This document shows positions 40,901-49,566 of a DNA stretch of 64,000 nt, piece by piece. The notes under the pieces are model-generated. The model had not been told where the DNA came from. It did not search any database and worked only from the letters and a program-made list of their open reading frames with translations. The stretch's first letter is position 1, and each line of letters begins with the position of its first letter. The position numbers and the translations under genes are program-made. Location of the stretch: positions 62,001 through 126,000 of the forward strand of contig CAMUBY010000003.1 in assembly GCA_947087265.1 (NCBI GenBank), written 5' to 3'. Origin of the DNA: an uncultured Clostridia bacterium. GTDB lineage: Bacteria > Bacillota > Clostridia > Christensenellales > Borkfalkiaceae.

Positions 40901-42901
40901 ATGCAGCAAACAACGATTAACGCAATCCGCATTCTTTCGGCGGAAGCAATCCAAAAAGCAAATTCGGGTCACCCGGGGCTTCCCCTCGGTTCCGCGCCGA
41001 TTGGCTACACGCTCTTTCAGAATTTTCTGAAATTCAACAATTTGGACGTGAATTGGGATAACCGTGACCGCTTTATTCTTTCCGCAGGGCACGGCTCTAT
41101 GCTCTACTATTCTCTCCTCTATCTTTACGGTTTCGGGCTGAACAAAAACGATTTGGCAACTTTCCGCCAACTCGGTTCCAGAACGCCCGGTCATCCCGAA
41201 TACGGTCAGACGCTCGGCGTAGAAACCACGACAGGTCCTCTCGGTCAGGGAATTGCCAACGCCGTGGGCATGGCGGTTGCCGAAGCGCACTTGGCGGCGA
41301 AGTTCAACCGCAAGGGCTACCCTATCGTCGACCACTATACCTATGCGCTCTGCGGCGACGGCTGCCTCGAAGAAGGAATTTCCTATGAAGCGTGCTCGTT
41401 TGCAGGCGCGAACAATTTGGGCAAACTCATCGTATTTTACGACGATAACGACATTACGATTGAGGGCAACACGGATATTACCTTCAAAGAAGACGTTGCA
41501 AAACGCTTCGAGGCGCAGAATTGGCAGGTACTCAAAGTCGATTTGGTGAAAAAGCAAGACGACGTGAAATCGCTCTGCGGCGCGATTAAAAAAGCGCGCA
41601 GACAAAAGAAGAAACCCACGCTTATTATCTGCAAAACTCATATCGGTTACGGCTCGCCCTTGGAAGGAAGCGAAAAATGCCACGGCGCGCCCCTCGGCGC
41701 GGAAAACGTGCAAAAGACAAAAGAAACTTTGGGTTGGACGTGCGAAGAACCTTTTGAAGTGCCTTGGGAAGTACTGAAACACACTTCCGCACCCGGCGCA
41801 AAGGGCGCAAAACTCGAACAGGACTGGAAAAACCTGTTCGCGAAGTACCAGCAACATTACCCCGAACTCGCAAAAGAATATCTGGCGGCAATGAGCGGCG
41901 AACTGCCCGAACTCGAAAATATCGAAGGACTGTTCGATTTTGAAACGCCCTCGGCGACACGCCAATCCTCCTCCGCCATTCTCAATAAAATTTCCGCGCT
42001 CGTACCCTCGCTCGTCGGCGGCAGCGCAGACCTCGCTCCTTCCAACCTGACGCAGATGAAGGATACGGACACCGTGAAATACGGCGACTTCTCCCCCGCA
42101 AATTATGCAGGCAGAAACATTCACTTCGGTATCCGCGAACACGCGATGGCGGCGATTGCCAACGGCATTCAGTTGCACGGAGGCTTGCGTTGCTTCTGCT
42201 CCACTTTCTTCATCTTTACTGATTACTGCAAGAACGCGATGCGCCTTTCCGCGCTCATGAATATTCCCGTCATGTATATTCTGACGCACGATTCCATCGG
42301 TGTGGGCGAAGACGGACCGACGCACCAGCCCGTAGAACAGCTCATCGGGCTGCGCTCCATTCCGAACATGAAAGTCTATCGCCCTGCGGACGGCAAAGAA
42401 ACGGCGGCGGCATGGATTTCCGCCCTCACGGGCACGGCGCCCACCGCGCTGGTACTCAGCAGACAAACCCTTCCGCAGTACGCAAAGAGCGGTTTGGGCG
42501 CGTTGAAAGGCGGTTATATCCTCGAAGACTGCAAAGGCAGACCCGACATTCTTCTGATTGCAAGCGGCTCGGAAGTGGAACAGTGCATAGCGGCAAAAGC
42601 CGAACTGCACAAGGAAGGCTTGAAAGTACGCGTTGTTTCCATGCCCTGCATCGAAGAATTTGAAAAGCAGGATAAAAAATACAAAGACAGCGTACTGCCC
42701 CCCGCCGTGAAAGCAAGAGTGTGCGTAGAAGCCGGCTCGCCTTACAGCTGGTACAAATATGCGGGAGATTACGGCGAAATTATTGCGATGTCTACCTTCG
42801 GCGCAAGCGCGCCCGGACCCGTACTATTCAAAAAATTCGGCTTTACCGTAGAAAATATCGTAGAAAAAGCCAAGAAGAGTTTGGATAAAGTAGAAGACTA
42901 A
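40901..42901 (+). CDS. tkt: Transketolase
   Basis: The protein has 666 residues, full length. Thiamine-diphosphate site GDGCLEEGISYEA with downstream Asn; HPGLPLGSAP near the N-terminus; GTRTPGHPE-like SRTPGHPEYG; pyrimidine domain HFGIREHAMAAIANGIQLHGG; and DSIGVGEDGPTHQPVEQL. It moves two-carbon units between pentose-phosphate and glycolytic sugars. The ribosome site GGGAG lies inside the end of the preceding gene. A long antisense open frame is an artefact of codon bias. A terminator follows at 42918-42949. Confidence 0.98.
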   Translation: MQQTTINAIRILSAEAIQKANSGHPGLPLGSAPIGYTLFQNFLKFNNLDVNWDNRDRFILSAGHGSMLYYSLLYLYGFGLNKNDLATFRQLGSRTPGHPEYGQTLGVETTTGPLGQGIANAVGMAVAEAHLAAKFNRKGYPIVDHYTYALCGDGCLEEGISYEACSFAGANNLGKLIVFYDDNDITIEGNTDITFKEDVAKRFEAQNWQVLKVDLVKKQDDVKSLCGAIKKARRQKKKPTLIICKTHIGYGSPLEGSEKCHGAPLGAENVQKTKETLGWTCEEPFEVPWEVLKHTSAPGAKGAKLEQDWKNLFAKYQQHYPELAKEYLAAMSGELPELENIEGLFDFETPSATRQSSSAILNKISALVPSLVGGSADLAPSNLTQMKDTDTVKYGDFSPANYAGRNIHFGIREHAMAAIANGIQLHGGLRCFCSTFFIFTDYCKNAMRLSALMNIPVMYILTHDSIGVGEDGPTHQPVEQLIGLRSIPNMKVYRPADGKETAAAWISALTGTAPTALVLSRQTLPQYAKSGLGALKGGYILEDCKGRPDILLIASGSEVEQCIAAKAELHKEGLKVRVVSMPCIEEFEKQDKKYKDSVLPPAVKARVCVEAGSPYSWYKYAGDYGEIIAMSTFGASAPGPVLFKKFGFTVENIVEKAKKSLDKVED

Positions 42902-42917
42902 TCTCGTTTCGGATTAT

Positions 42918-42949
42918 GCGCCGCGCTCATTCTTCTGCGCGGCGCTTTC
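42918..42949 (+). terminator. Terminator-like hairpin after transketolase
   Basis: GCGCCGCGC and GCGCGGCGC arms followed by a weak T-tract. Confidence 0.75.
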
Positions 42950-42960
42950 ATTATCATATT

Positions 42961-43611
42961 ATGGAAAAACTGAAAACAATCAAGGGTGCGATTTTCGATT
43001 TGGACGGCACTCTTTTAGATTCGCTCGGAGCATGGTCGGAAATCGACCGCAAATTTTTTGCAAAACGGAACATTCCGCTTCCGCCCGACTATTCGCAGGC
43101 AGTGAAACATTTATACTTAAAGGAAGCGGCGGAATACACCGTCCGCAGATTCGGACTCCGTGAATCGAGCGATGACATCGTTGCGGAATGGAAAGCGATG
43201 ACGCAGGAATTTTACGACCGCGAAGTAACGCTGAAACCGTTTGCAAAAGAATATTTACAGCGCCTGAAAGAACGCGGCGTGAAAACGGGAATTGCCACTT
43301 CGTCCAGTCCCGAACTCTTTACCCCTGCGTTGCGGCGTTGCGGCGTAGCAGAGTTTTTTTCCGTGACCGTCACTTCCGATGAAGTGGGACGCGGAAAAAA
43401 CTATCCCGATATTTATCTGGAAACCGCGCGCAGGCTGGGGCTTGAAAAGGAACACTGCGCCGTTTTTGAAGACCTTTCCACCGCCGTAAAATGTGCGCAC
43501 GACGCGGGTTTTTATAGCGTTGCGGTGTACGATAAACTCTCCGCGCACGAAACGCCTTTCCTGGAAACGCACTCCGATTTGTTCATCCGCTCCTTTGCAG
43601 AATTGCCTTAA
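42961..43611 (+). CDS. HAD-superfamily phosphatase (beta-phosphoglucomutase-like)
   Basis: The protein has 216 residues from the ATG at 42961. HAD motifs: FDLDGTLLDS (nucleophile Asp and acid/base Asp), GIATSSSP (motif II), K in GRGKNYPDIYL (motif III) and VFEDLSTAVKCAHDAG (motif IV). A helical cap (about 20-85) fits the beta-PGM/phosphatase subgroup. The substrate is probably a small sugar phosphate, consistent with the mutase and transketolase upstream. There is no ribosome site; the gene starts 12 nt after the transketolase hairpin, so it depends on read-through or a weak promoter. Confidence 0.88.
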   Translation: MEKLKTIKGAIFDLDGTLLDSLGAWSEIDRKFFAKRNIPLPPDYSQAVKHLYLKEAAEYTVRRFGLRESSDDIVAEWKAMTQEFYDREVTLKPFAKEYLQRLKERGVKTGIATSSSPELFTPALRRCGVAEFFSVTVTSDEVGRGKNYPDIYLETARRLGLEKEHCAVFEDLSTAVKCAHDAGFYSVAVYDKLSAHETPFLETHSDLFIRSFAELP

Positions 43612-43630
43612 ACGATTTTGTGAATAACTC

Positions 43631-43660
43631 TTGACATTTACGGCATATTTCAATTATAAT
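43631..43660 (+). promoter_or_regulatory. Promoter of the zinc-ribbon membrane protein gene
   Basis: TTGACA (43631-43636), 18-bp spacer, TATAAT (43655-43660); AAAGGAG precedes the ATG. Confidence 0.85.
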
Positions 43661-43688
43661 AAAAATAAGATAACAAAGGAGAAAAATT

Positions 43689-44075
43689 ATGTTCTGTACA
43701 AAATGCGGAAAAGAAATTCCCGAAGAAGCAAAATTCTGCCCCCACTGCGGAGCAAGCACGAACGGCGAACCCCAGCCGAACGCAAACCGTGATACGTATT
43801 TTACGCCCCCTCCCGCGCCGCGTTATCAGCAGCAGCCCGCCCAGCAGACGCAGGAAACGAATACGATGGCAATCGTCGGTTTCGTACTTTCCTTCTTTAT
43901 TACGATTGCAGGTTTGATTTGTTCGATTATCGGGTATCGCAATGCCGACTCGCAATACGGCGGAAACGGTAAGGGTTTGGCGCTTGCAGGCATTATCATC
44001 AGTGCAATCAGCATGGTGATTGCGTTTGTTTGCGTGATTGTCGTGATTTCTTTTGCAGGTTATTATCATTATTAA
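43689..44075 (+). CDS. Zinc-ribbon DUF4190-type membrane protein
   Basis: The protein has 128 residues. Residues 1-22 are a zinc ribbon (MFCTKCGKEIPEEAKFCPHC, two CxxC pairs). A Pro/Gln-rich linker of about 35 residues leads to two membrane helices with the DUF4190 pattern (AIVGFVLSFF, GLICSIIGYRNA, GLALAGIIISAISMV). The function is unknown; such proteins are common and abundant in Clostridia. Own promoter and terminator. Confidence 0.88.
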   Translation: MFCTKCGKEIPEEAKFCPHCGASTNGEPQPNANRDTYFTPPPAPRYQQQPAQQTQETNTMAIVGFVLSFFITIAGLICSIIGYRNADSQYGGNGKGLALAGIIISAISMVIAFVCVIVVISFAGYYHY

Positions 44076-44085
44076 AATACGTACC

Positions 44086-44119
44086 AAAAAGGCTTCCCGA
44101 ATTTCGGGAAGCCTTTTTT
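44086..44119. terminator. Bidirectional terminator
   Basis: AAGGCTTCCCGA and TCGGGAAGCCTT arms around ATT, with A- and T-runs. Confidence 0.92.
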
Positions 44120-44128
44120 GTTGCTCTT

Positions 44129-45100
44129 TTATTCGAGCTCCGATTTGATTCTGCGATTAAACAGTTTGCCGATTTCGTCGCGGCAGCGTTTTTCATCGTC
44201 GCCCCAGCCGAAGCAGACGTGATAAACCGCGTCGGTAATGGGAAGTTCTACATTATACTTTTTGCCGAGAAAGCGAATGGCTTTGGAAGTCGCAACGCCC
44301 TCCGCAAGTTTTTCAAAACGCTGCCCTTTGGCAAGGCTCTCGCCGTATTGGCGGTTATGCGAATAGGGAGAAAACAGCGTGGTTTCATAATCGCCGAGGT
44401 GCGCAAGCCCGTAAGCGGAAAGTTCGTTTCCGCCCATTGCCTTGATTAGAGTGGCAACCTCCCTTGCGCCGCGCGTCATAAGCGGACCTTTAAGGGAAGG
44501 ACAAACAACGTCGAGCGCGCCTGCCGCAATGCCCATTACGTTTTTCGCCGCCGCCCCGATTTCCGTGCCGATTAAATCGTTTCCGTAATAGAAACGAATG
44601 AGTTTACTCTTGAACTGGTGCACGAGTCTGTGCTTTAATTTTTCGTTTGCGGAATCAATGACCATACAGTTCGGTTCGCCCTTGACGAAACTCTGAATGT
44701 GCCCGGGACCCACCCAAACCGCGATATTTTCGGGGGAAACGCCGCTCTCGATAAGCACTTCCGAAAGCCGCTTGCCCGTATCGACCTCAATTCCCTTCAT
44801 GCAGAGAATAAAGTTCTTCTCCGCAATATCATATGAGGCTACCTGTTGCATGAAACCGCGCAAACCCTGCGCGCTGATGGAAATGACAACGGCTTCCGCG
44901 CGCCCGACCGCTTCTTGCAAATTGCAGGTAAGCGTAATTTTTTTATCGAGCGAAACGTATTCGTTCCGACCCGTCTGTTTTAAGATTTGGTATGAGTAAC
45001 CGTCTTCGGGACCCCAAGAATAAACTTCGTGCCCGATACCGCTTAAATACCAGGCAATAAAAGAGCCCCATCTTCCGCAACCCAATACGGAAATTTTCAT
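44129..45100 (-). CDS. gpsA: NAD(P)H-dependent glycerol-3-phosphate dehydrogenase
   Basis: The protein has 323 residues from the ATG at 45100 (GAGAGG site). N-terminal Rossmann motif VLGCGRWGSFIAWYL, GAAAKNVMGIAAGALD with the catalytic Lys, and TRGAREVATLIKAMGG. It reduces dihydroxyacetone phosphate to sn-glycerol 3-phosphate for phospholipids. Last gene of the mrnC-gpsA operon, 13 bp after recR. Confidence 0.95.
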   Translation of the reverse strand: MKISVLGCGRWGSFIAWYLSGIGHEVYSWGPEDGYSYQILKQTGRNEYVSLDKKITLTCNLQEAVGRAEAVVISISAQGLRGFMQQVASYDIAEKNFILCMKGIEVDTGKRLSEVLIESGVSPENIAVWVGPGHIQSFVKGEPNCMVIDSANEKLKHRLVHQFKSKLIRFYYGNDLIGTEIGAAAKNVMGIAAGALDVVCPSLKGPLMTRGAREVATLIKAMGGNELSAYGLAHLGDYETTLFSPYSHNRQYGESLAKGQRFEKLAEGVATSKAIRFLGKKYNVELPITDAVYHVCFGWGDDEKRCRDEIGKLFNRRIKSELE

Positions 45101-45113
45101 TGTATTCCTCTCT

Positions 45114-45707
45114 TTATAATACTTTGCGTTCCAAAAGTGCGCGGGCAAGCGTCACTTCGTCGGCATATTCGAGTTCCGAGCCTATCGGCACGCCGCGCGA
45201 AATGCGCGTCACCTTAATGCCGAGCGGTTTCAGAAGTTTTGCAAGATACATGGCGGTAGCTTCGCCCTCTACGTCGGGATTTGTCGCCATAATCACTTCG
45301 CTCACGCCGCCCTCGTTCACGCGAAGCAAAAGTTCTTTTATCCGGATATCGTTGGGCGTAACGCCGTTCATCGGGTCGATGACTCCGTGCAGAACATGAT
45401 AAACGCCCTTATATTCATGCACTTTTTCTAAAGCGATGACGTCTTTCGGCTCCTTCACCACGCAGATAACCGATTTATCGCGTTTTTTACAGATTTCACA
45501 GACTTCTTCTTCCGTAAAGTTACCGCAGACCTTGCAAAAACGCACTTTCCGCTTGACGCCGAGAATCGCCTCGGCAAAGGCGTGCGCCTCGCTTTCCGTC
45601 ATGTTGATAACGCGGTAAGCATAACGCTGTGCGGTCTTTTTCCCCACGCCGGGGAGTTTTGAAAACTCGTTCATGAGCCTGCCGATAGGCTCGATAAAGA
45701 CTTCCAC
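45114..45707 (-). CDS. recR: Recombination mediator protein RecR
   Basis: The protein has 197 residues, the normal size. Helix-hairpin-helix [13 protein letters not shown], four-Cys zinc finger [16 protein letters not shown], Toprim domain ([30 protein letters not shown]) and C-terminal [19 protein letters not shown]. It works with RecO and RecF in loading RecA. It starts with GTG immediately after the ybaB stop, with GGAGGG inside the end of ybaB. Confidence 0.97.
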   Translation of the reverse strand: MEVFIEPIGRLMNEFSKLPGVGKKTAQRYAYRVINMTESEAHAFAEAILGVKRKVRFCKVCGNFTEEEVCEICKKRDKSVICVVKEPKDVIALEKVHEYKGVYHVLHGVIDPMNGVTPNDIRIKELLLRVNEGGVSEVIMATNPDVEGEATAMYLAKLLKPLGIKVTRISRGVPIGSELEYADEVTLARALLERKVL

Positions 45708-46043
45708 TTACAAAAGCCCTCCGCCCATCGCGCCGAATTTACCCATCTTTTCCTGATAGACTTCGTCCGCCTTTTTATAGCCGTCCAGAATGGCGGCCAT
45801 AATCAAATCTTCGAGCATTTCTTCGTCCTCGGGGTCGATAACCGATTTGTCGATTTCGATTCCGTCAATGATTTTTTTCGCGTTCATGTACACGACGACC
45901 GCCTCGCCGCCCGAAGTACCTACGATTTCCCATTCGTCGAGGAGTTTCTCCGTTTCTTTCATCTCCTCCTGCATCTTCTGCGCCTGTTTCATGAGGTTCT
46001 GCATTCCTGCGCCGCCCATGCCGCCTTTATTAAATCCAGCCAT
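45708..46043 (-). CDS. YbaB/EbfC-family nucleoid-associated protein
   Basis: The protein has 111 residues: a Gly-rich start with NLMKQAQKMQEEMKETEKLL helix, central beta hairpin with GEAVVVYMNAKKIIDGIEID, and ILDGYKKADEVYQEKMGKFG. It is a dimeric DNA-binding protein. Standard place between dnaX and recR; its stop directly abuts the recR start. Confidence 0.95.
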   Translation of the reverse strand: MAGFNKGGMGGAGMQNLMKQAQKMQEEMKETEKLLDEWEIVGTSGGEAVVVYMNAKKIIDGIEIDKSVIDPEDEEMLEDLIMAAILDGYKKADEVYQEKMGKFGAMGGGLL

Positions 46044-46079
46044 ATCTGTCTCCTTATTCTTATTCCGAACTTTTACGCT

Positions 46080-47732
46080 TTATTTGATTTCTACGGGATA
46101 ATCGGAAAAATCCTCTTTTAACTGAGATACCGCGTCCGCATTTTCTTTCTTCGTTGAACTTGCACGGCGCACTTCAAATTCAGTGATACCGATAAGTGCA
46201 AACGTATCCGCCATGGTCTTTCGGGGCTCTTCGCGCGAGAGCATACGGAATACCGTATCGCTTTCCGTCGTAAGTACGAGCAGTTTTCCTTCATAGCAAG
46301 CCGCTAAATCGGAACACATGGTGAACAGCACGCCGTTTTTACTCGTCTTGCGGAGCGTTCTCATAAATTTCCCGAACGCTACTTCCGCCGTCATTTCCTC
46401 TGTGCTTTCCGTTTTCCCTACCAAAGCGGGTTTCTCTGGTTTTTCTTCCGCGCGCAGCGGTTCCTCGGGTGCGTCCCAGACGGGTTCTTCCGAAAACGGA
46501 GGCACTTCCTCTGCGCCGCCATTCCGCTCGGCTGTTTTCGGCGCGGGCGGTTCGTCGAGAACGGGAAACCCTTGGAGCGGCATCGGCGTTGCTGCGAGCA
46601 AATCTTCGAGCCGCTTCACCCGAACGAGAAGCGCGTCGATATCGTATTCCGTTTCGGGCATAGAAATCCGCATGATTGCCGCTTCCAACGCAATCCGCGG
46701 CGAGGAAGCGAAACGGAGTTCGTTTTCCGTTTTGGATAAAATTTCGGTAGCGCGGAGCACTGCTCTGCCGTCTGCCGCGGTTGCGATTTCCTTGACTTTT
46801 GCAAATAAATCTTTGGGCAGCGCAAGCAGTTTTTCGGCGTTGGAACAGGTTTTCGCCACCGTAATCTGCCTGAGTAGTTCGAGCAAATCGCGCACCAAAA
46901 CGCCGACCGCTTTCCCCTCCGCAAGTAAATTTTCCGTAACAAACAGCGCGGTGGGCATATCGGCGGAGAGCATAGCCGAAACCAGCTTCGCCGTCGTGTT
47001 AAAATCTGCCGTGCCGAGCGCGGCGGTTACCGCCGCATAGGTGAGTTTATCCGAATACGCAATACAGGTTTCTGCAATGGAGAGCATATCTCTGTCGCTC
47101 CCGGCGCCTGCGCGCGCGATGGCGGAAACAGCTTCGTCCTCGTACGGCTTGCCGATTTCTTTTAAGATACTCTTTAAGTGCGCTTCCAAATCTTCGGCGG
47201 GAATAAGTTTGAAATCCAACCGCATACAGCGCGACAAAATCGTCGCGGGAATTTTGTGCGGTTCGGTAGTCGCTAAAATAAAAATAGCGTGCGCGGGCGG
47301 TTCTTCGAGCGTCTTTAACAGCGCGTTATATGCGCTGTCCGTGAGCATATGAACTTCGTCGATGATATAAACTTTATACTTTCCCGTAACGGGCGGATAT
47401 TGCACTTTTTCGCGCAAGTCGCGCATTTCGTTGACCCCGTTGTTGGACGCCGCGTCGATTTCCACAACGTCGAGCGAGCCCTCCGCAAGCGCCTTGCAAG
47501 AAGCGCATTTTCCGCAGGGCGAACCGTTCTTCGGTTTTTCGCAGTTTACGGCGCGCGCGAAGATACGCGCAACGCTCGTCTTTCCCGTGCCGCGCGGTCC
47601 GCAGAATAAATACGCGTGCCCGACCGAGCCCGTCTTAATTTGGTTTTCGAGTACCTGAACAACATGTTCCTGCCGAATCATTTTATCGAACGAATCGGGG
47701 CGGAATCTGCGGTATAACGAAACGTGCGCCAT
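46080..47732 (-). CDS. dnaX: DNA polymerase III gamma/tau subunit
   Basis: The protein has 550 residues. AAA+ clamp-loader motor: Walker A GPRGTGKTS, zinc module (CEKPKNGSPCGKCASC), Walker B VYIIDEVHML, sensor 1 and ILSRCMRLDFK. Domain III runs to about 360; then a Pro/Glu-rich linker and a short C-terminal domain (about 435-550). No slippery A-run that would give a short gamma form was noticed. It follows the sigH-like gene by 9 bp. Confidence 0.97.
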   Translation of the reverse strand: MAHVSLYRRFRPDSFDKMIRQEHVVQVLENQIKTGSVGHAYLFCGPRGTGKTSVARIFARAVNCEKPKNGSPCGKCASCKALAEGSLDVVEIDAASNNGVNEMRDLREKVQYPPVTGKYKVYIIDEVHMLTDSAYNALLKTLEEPPAHAIFILATTEPHKIPATILSRCMRLDFKLIPAEDLEAHLKSILKEIGKPYEDEAVSAIARAGAGSDRDMLSIAETCIAYSDKLTYAAVTAALGTADFNTTAKLVSAMLSADMPTALFVTENLLAEGKAVGVLVRDLLELLRQITVAKTCSNAEKLLALPKDLFAKVKEIATAADGRAVLRATEILSKTENELRFASSPRIALEAAIMRISMPETEYDIDALLVRVKRLEDLLAATPMPLQGFPVLDEPPAPKTAERNGGAEEVPPFSEEPVWDAPEEPLRAEEKPEKPALVGKTESTEEMTAEVAFGKFMRTLRKTSKNGVLFTMCSDLAACYEGKLLVLTTESDTVFRMLSREEPRKTMADTFALIGITEFEVRRASSTKKENADAVSQLKEDFSDYPVEIK

Positions 47733-47741
47733 AGTTTCTCC

Positions 47742-48314
47742 TTACTCCGTCATGCGGCGGTCTGTAAACGCCTTCTGTAATTTCTTTTTGGCCCGCGAAA
47801 GCGCGTTGTCTACGCTCTTGGAGTCCTTTCCTGCAATCTCCGCGATTTCCGCATAACTCAATCCTTCCAGATACATCGTTACCACGCGGAACTCGAAATC
47901 GGAGAGTTCTTTCATAAGTTTGCGGTTGAGTTCGGCACGCGATTCTCCGTCGATGAGGAAATCTTCGGGGGTATCTCCGCCCGAGAGATTATCGAAATCG
48001 AACGCGGAACCCTCCTCCGTCTTGGGCTTTTTGCCCGCAGCACGCAATACGTCGTAAATGCGGCGCGTCACGCACAGATAGGCGAAGTTCTTAAAACTCT
48101 TGCCCGACTCGCTTCGGTACGCGCCGATAGCGCCGTACAGACCAATCATGCCTTCCTGCACCAAATCCTCGGTTTCGCCGCCCTCTAAAAAAAACTGCCG
48201 CGCACGCGCACGCACCGCGCTCTTGTAGCGGAGCAGAATTTCCTCCGCCGCGCCGCCGTCGCCCCGCTGCGCCCGAAGAACGAGCGCTTCGTCCGTTTCA
48301 CGCCTGCCTTGCAC
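47742..48314 (-). CDS. Sigma-H-like RNA polymerase sigma factor
   Basis: The protein has 190 residues from a GTG at 48314, with GAGG six nt upstream, inside the end of rlmB. Region 2 reads EDLVQEGMIGLYGAIGAYRSESGKSFKNFAYLCV and region 4 LSYAEIAEIAGKDSKSVDNALSRAKKKLQ, both like Bacillota SigH (Spo0H). Gene order mrnC-rlmB-sigma also matches the Bacillus sigH neighbourhood. It probably drives a stationary-phase or competence-type regulon. No RsgI-like anti-sigma is seen. Confidence 0.9.
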   Translation of the reverse strand: MQGRRETDEALVLRAQRGDGGAAEEILLRYKSAVRARARQFFLEGGETEDLVQEGMIGLYGAIGAYRSESGKSFKNFAYLCVTRRIYDVLRAAGKKPKTEEGSAFDFDNLSGGDTPEDFLIDGESRAELNRKLMKELSDFEFRVVTMYLEGLSYAEIAEIAGKDSKSVDNALSRAKKKLQKAFTDRRMTE

Positions 48315-49005
48315 GAACCACCTCGTAAACCGCAATGCCGAGCGCAACGGACGCGTTCAGCGAATTGACTTTTCCGAATAACGGAATGGAAAGCACTTTA
48401 TCGCACTTTTCCTGCGTAAGGCGTTTGACGCCGCTGTCCTCTCCCCCCACGACGAGCGCGACCTTCCCCGTGAGTTTATTTGCGTAAATACTTTCGCCGC
48501 CTGCCTCTAACGCGTAAATCCAGTAACCCATTTTTTTGAGTTCGTCGATTGCATAGTTGATAGACGGCACTTTGGCAACGCCGATATGTTCCGCCGCGCC
48601 TGCCGAAATACGGATGACCGCCTCGGTAACGCTCGCGCCCTTTGCTTTGGGAATGATAACGCCCGCCGCGCCCGCGCATTCCGCAACGCGCAGAATACTG
48701 CCTAAATTGTGTACGTCCTCGATGCCGTCGCAAAGCACCAGAAGGCTGTTTTCGCCCTTGTCGAGCGAATATAAATCGGAATAGACGAAATCGGTCGTAA
48801 AGGCAATCACGCCCTGATGCCGCTTTTCTTCGCTCTCTTTATCGAGTATTTTTCTGTCTACAAACTGTACGCGGATATTCTTCCTGCGCGCCTCGGCAAA
48901 GATTTTACCTAAACTGCCCTGCGCGCTCTTTTCGAGCAAAATTTTATCGACGGTCTTATCTGTTTTCAGAAGTTCCAAAACGGCGTTTCTGCCTTCCGTT
49001 TTCAT
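48298..49005 (-). CDS. rlmB: 23S rRNA (guanosine-2'-O-)-methyltransferase RlmB
   Basis: The protein has 235 residues. An N-terminal substrate-binding domain (about 1-75) is followed by the SPOUT knot with LVLCDGIEDVHNLGSILRVAE, ALVVGGEDSGVKRL and LFGKVNSLNASVALGIAVYE. It methylates the ribose of G2251 (E. coli numbering). ATGA overlap with mrnC. Confidence 0.96.
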   Translation of the reverse strand: MKTEGRNAVLELLKTDKTVDKILLEKSAQGSLGKIFAEARRKNIRVQFVDRKILDKESEEKRHQGVIAFTTDFVYSDLYSLDKGENSLLVLCDGIEDVHNLGSILRVAECAGAAGVIIPKAKGASVTEAVIRISAGAAEHIGVAKVPSINYAIDELKKMGYWIYALEAGGESIYANKLTGKVALVVGGEDSGVKRLTQEKCDKVLSIPLFGKVNSLNASVALGIAVYEVVRARQA

Positions 49006-49409
49006 ACGTTTTCCCCGTCCTTTTCCGTAAAAAATAATTCCTCTATACGCGCCGTCTGCCCTGTGAGATACAGATAGCCGACGACAGCCTCGAACCCCGT
49101 AGAACGGATATATTCCGCAACGGTTGCATTCTTGCTCTTGGTCGGTTTTTTCGCGTTTCTGCCGCGGCGGTAAATCTCCCCCTCCGCTTCCGTGAGTTCG
49201 GGAAGAATGCGACTCAGCGCGTCGCTCTGTCCGTGCGCCGAAACGAGTTCGCTCGCAAGGCGGTTGAGTTCGCCCGTGTGCGTATGCCCGCTCAGCGCAA
49301 GCCGCTCCCGCACGAGAAGCGTAAACACGGCGTCGCCTACAAACGCGAGCACAACGGGATTCATTTGTTTCGCCCTGTTTTCATCGATAGGCACATTCAA
49401 AGGTAGCAT
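49002..49409 (-). CDS. mrnC: Mini-ribonuclease III
   Basis: The protein has 135 residues from the ATG at 49409. It is an RNase III-type catalytic domain with no dsRNA-binding domain: MNPVVLAFVGDAVFTLLVRERL (metal-binding Asp) and ATVAEYIRSTGFEAVVGYLYLTG (second acidic site). It matures 23S rRNA in Bacillota. The promoter -10 box is 7 nt from the ATG and no ribosome site exists, so the long operon starts with a leaderless cistron. Confidence 0.95.
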   Translation of the reverse strand: MLPLNVPIDENRAKQMNPVVLAFVGDAVFTLLVRERLALSGHTHTGELNRLASELVSAHGQSDALSRILPELTEAEGEIYRRGRNAKKPTKSKNATVAEYIRSTGFEAVVGYLYLTGQTARIEELFFTEKDGENV

Positions 49410-49416
49410 TTTCCAT

Positions 49417-49445
49417 ATTATAGCACAAGGGAAGCAAAATGACAA
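49417..49445 (-). promoter_or_regulatory. Leaderless promoter of the mrnC-gpsA operon
   Basis: TTGTCA (49440-49445), 17-bp spacer, TATAAT (49417-49422) on minus; ATG at 49409. Confidence 0.78.
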
Positions 49446-49494
49446 GCATTCCGAAACAAACTGTAACAAAACAAAAAATGTTTGAAAAAATCGT

Positions 49495-49523
49495 TTGCAA
49501 TTTTTGCAAAAAAAAATTATAAT
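49495..49523 (+). promoter_or_regulatory. Promoter of the cation/proton antiporter gene
   Basis: TTGCAA (49495-49500), 17-bp spacer, TATAAT (49518-49523); leader of about 35 nt with CGGAG. Confidence 0.8.
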
Positions 49524-49566
49524 AAACTGTGGGTTGTAAATTTTAACATACGAAACGGAGATTGTA

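Noticed and set aside
40883..42610. 575-codon open frame antisense to transketolase
   Set aside because: Shadow of a GC-biased, highly expressed gene. The peptide is Arg/Phe/Val-rich with no family motif, and transketolase on the other strand is certain.
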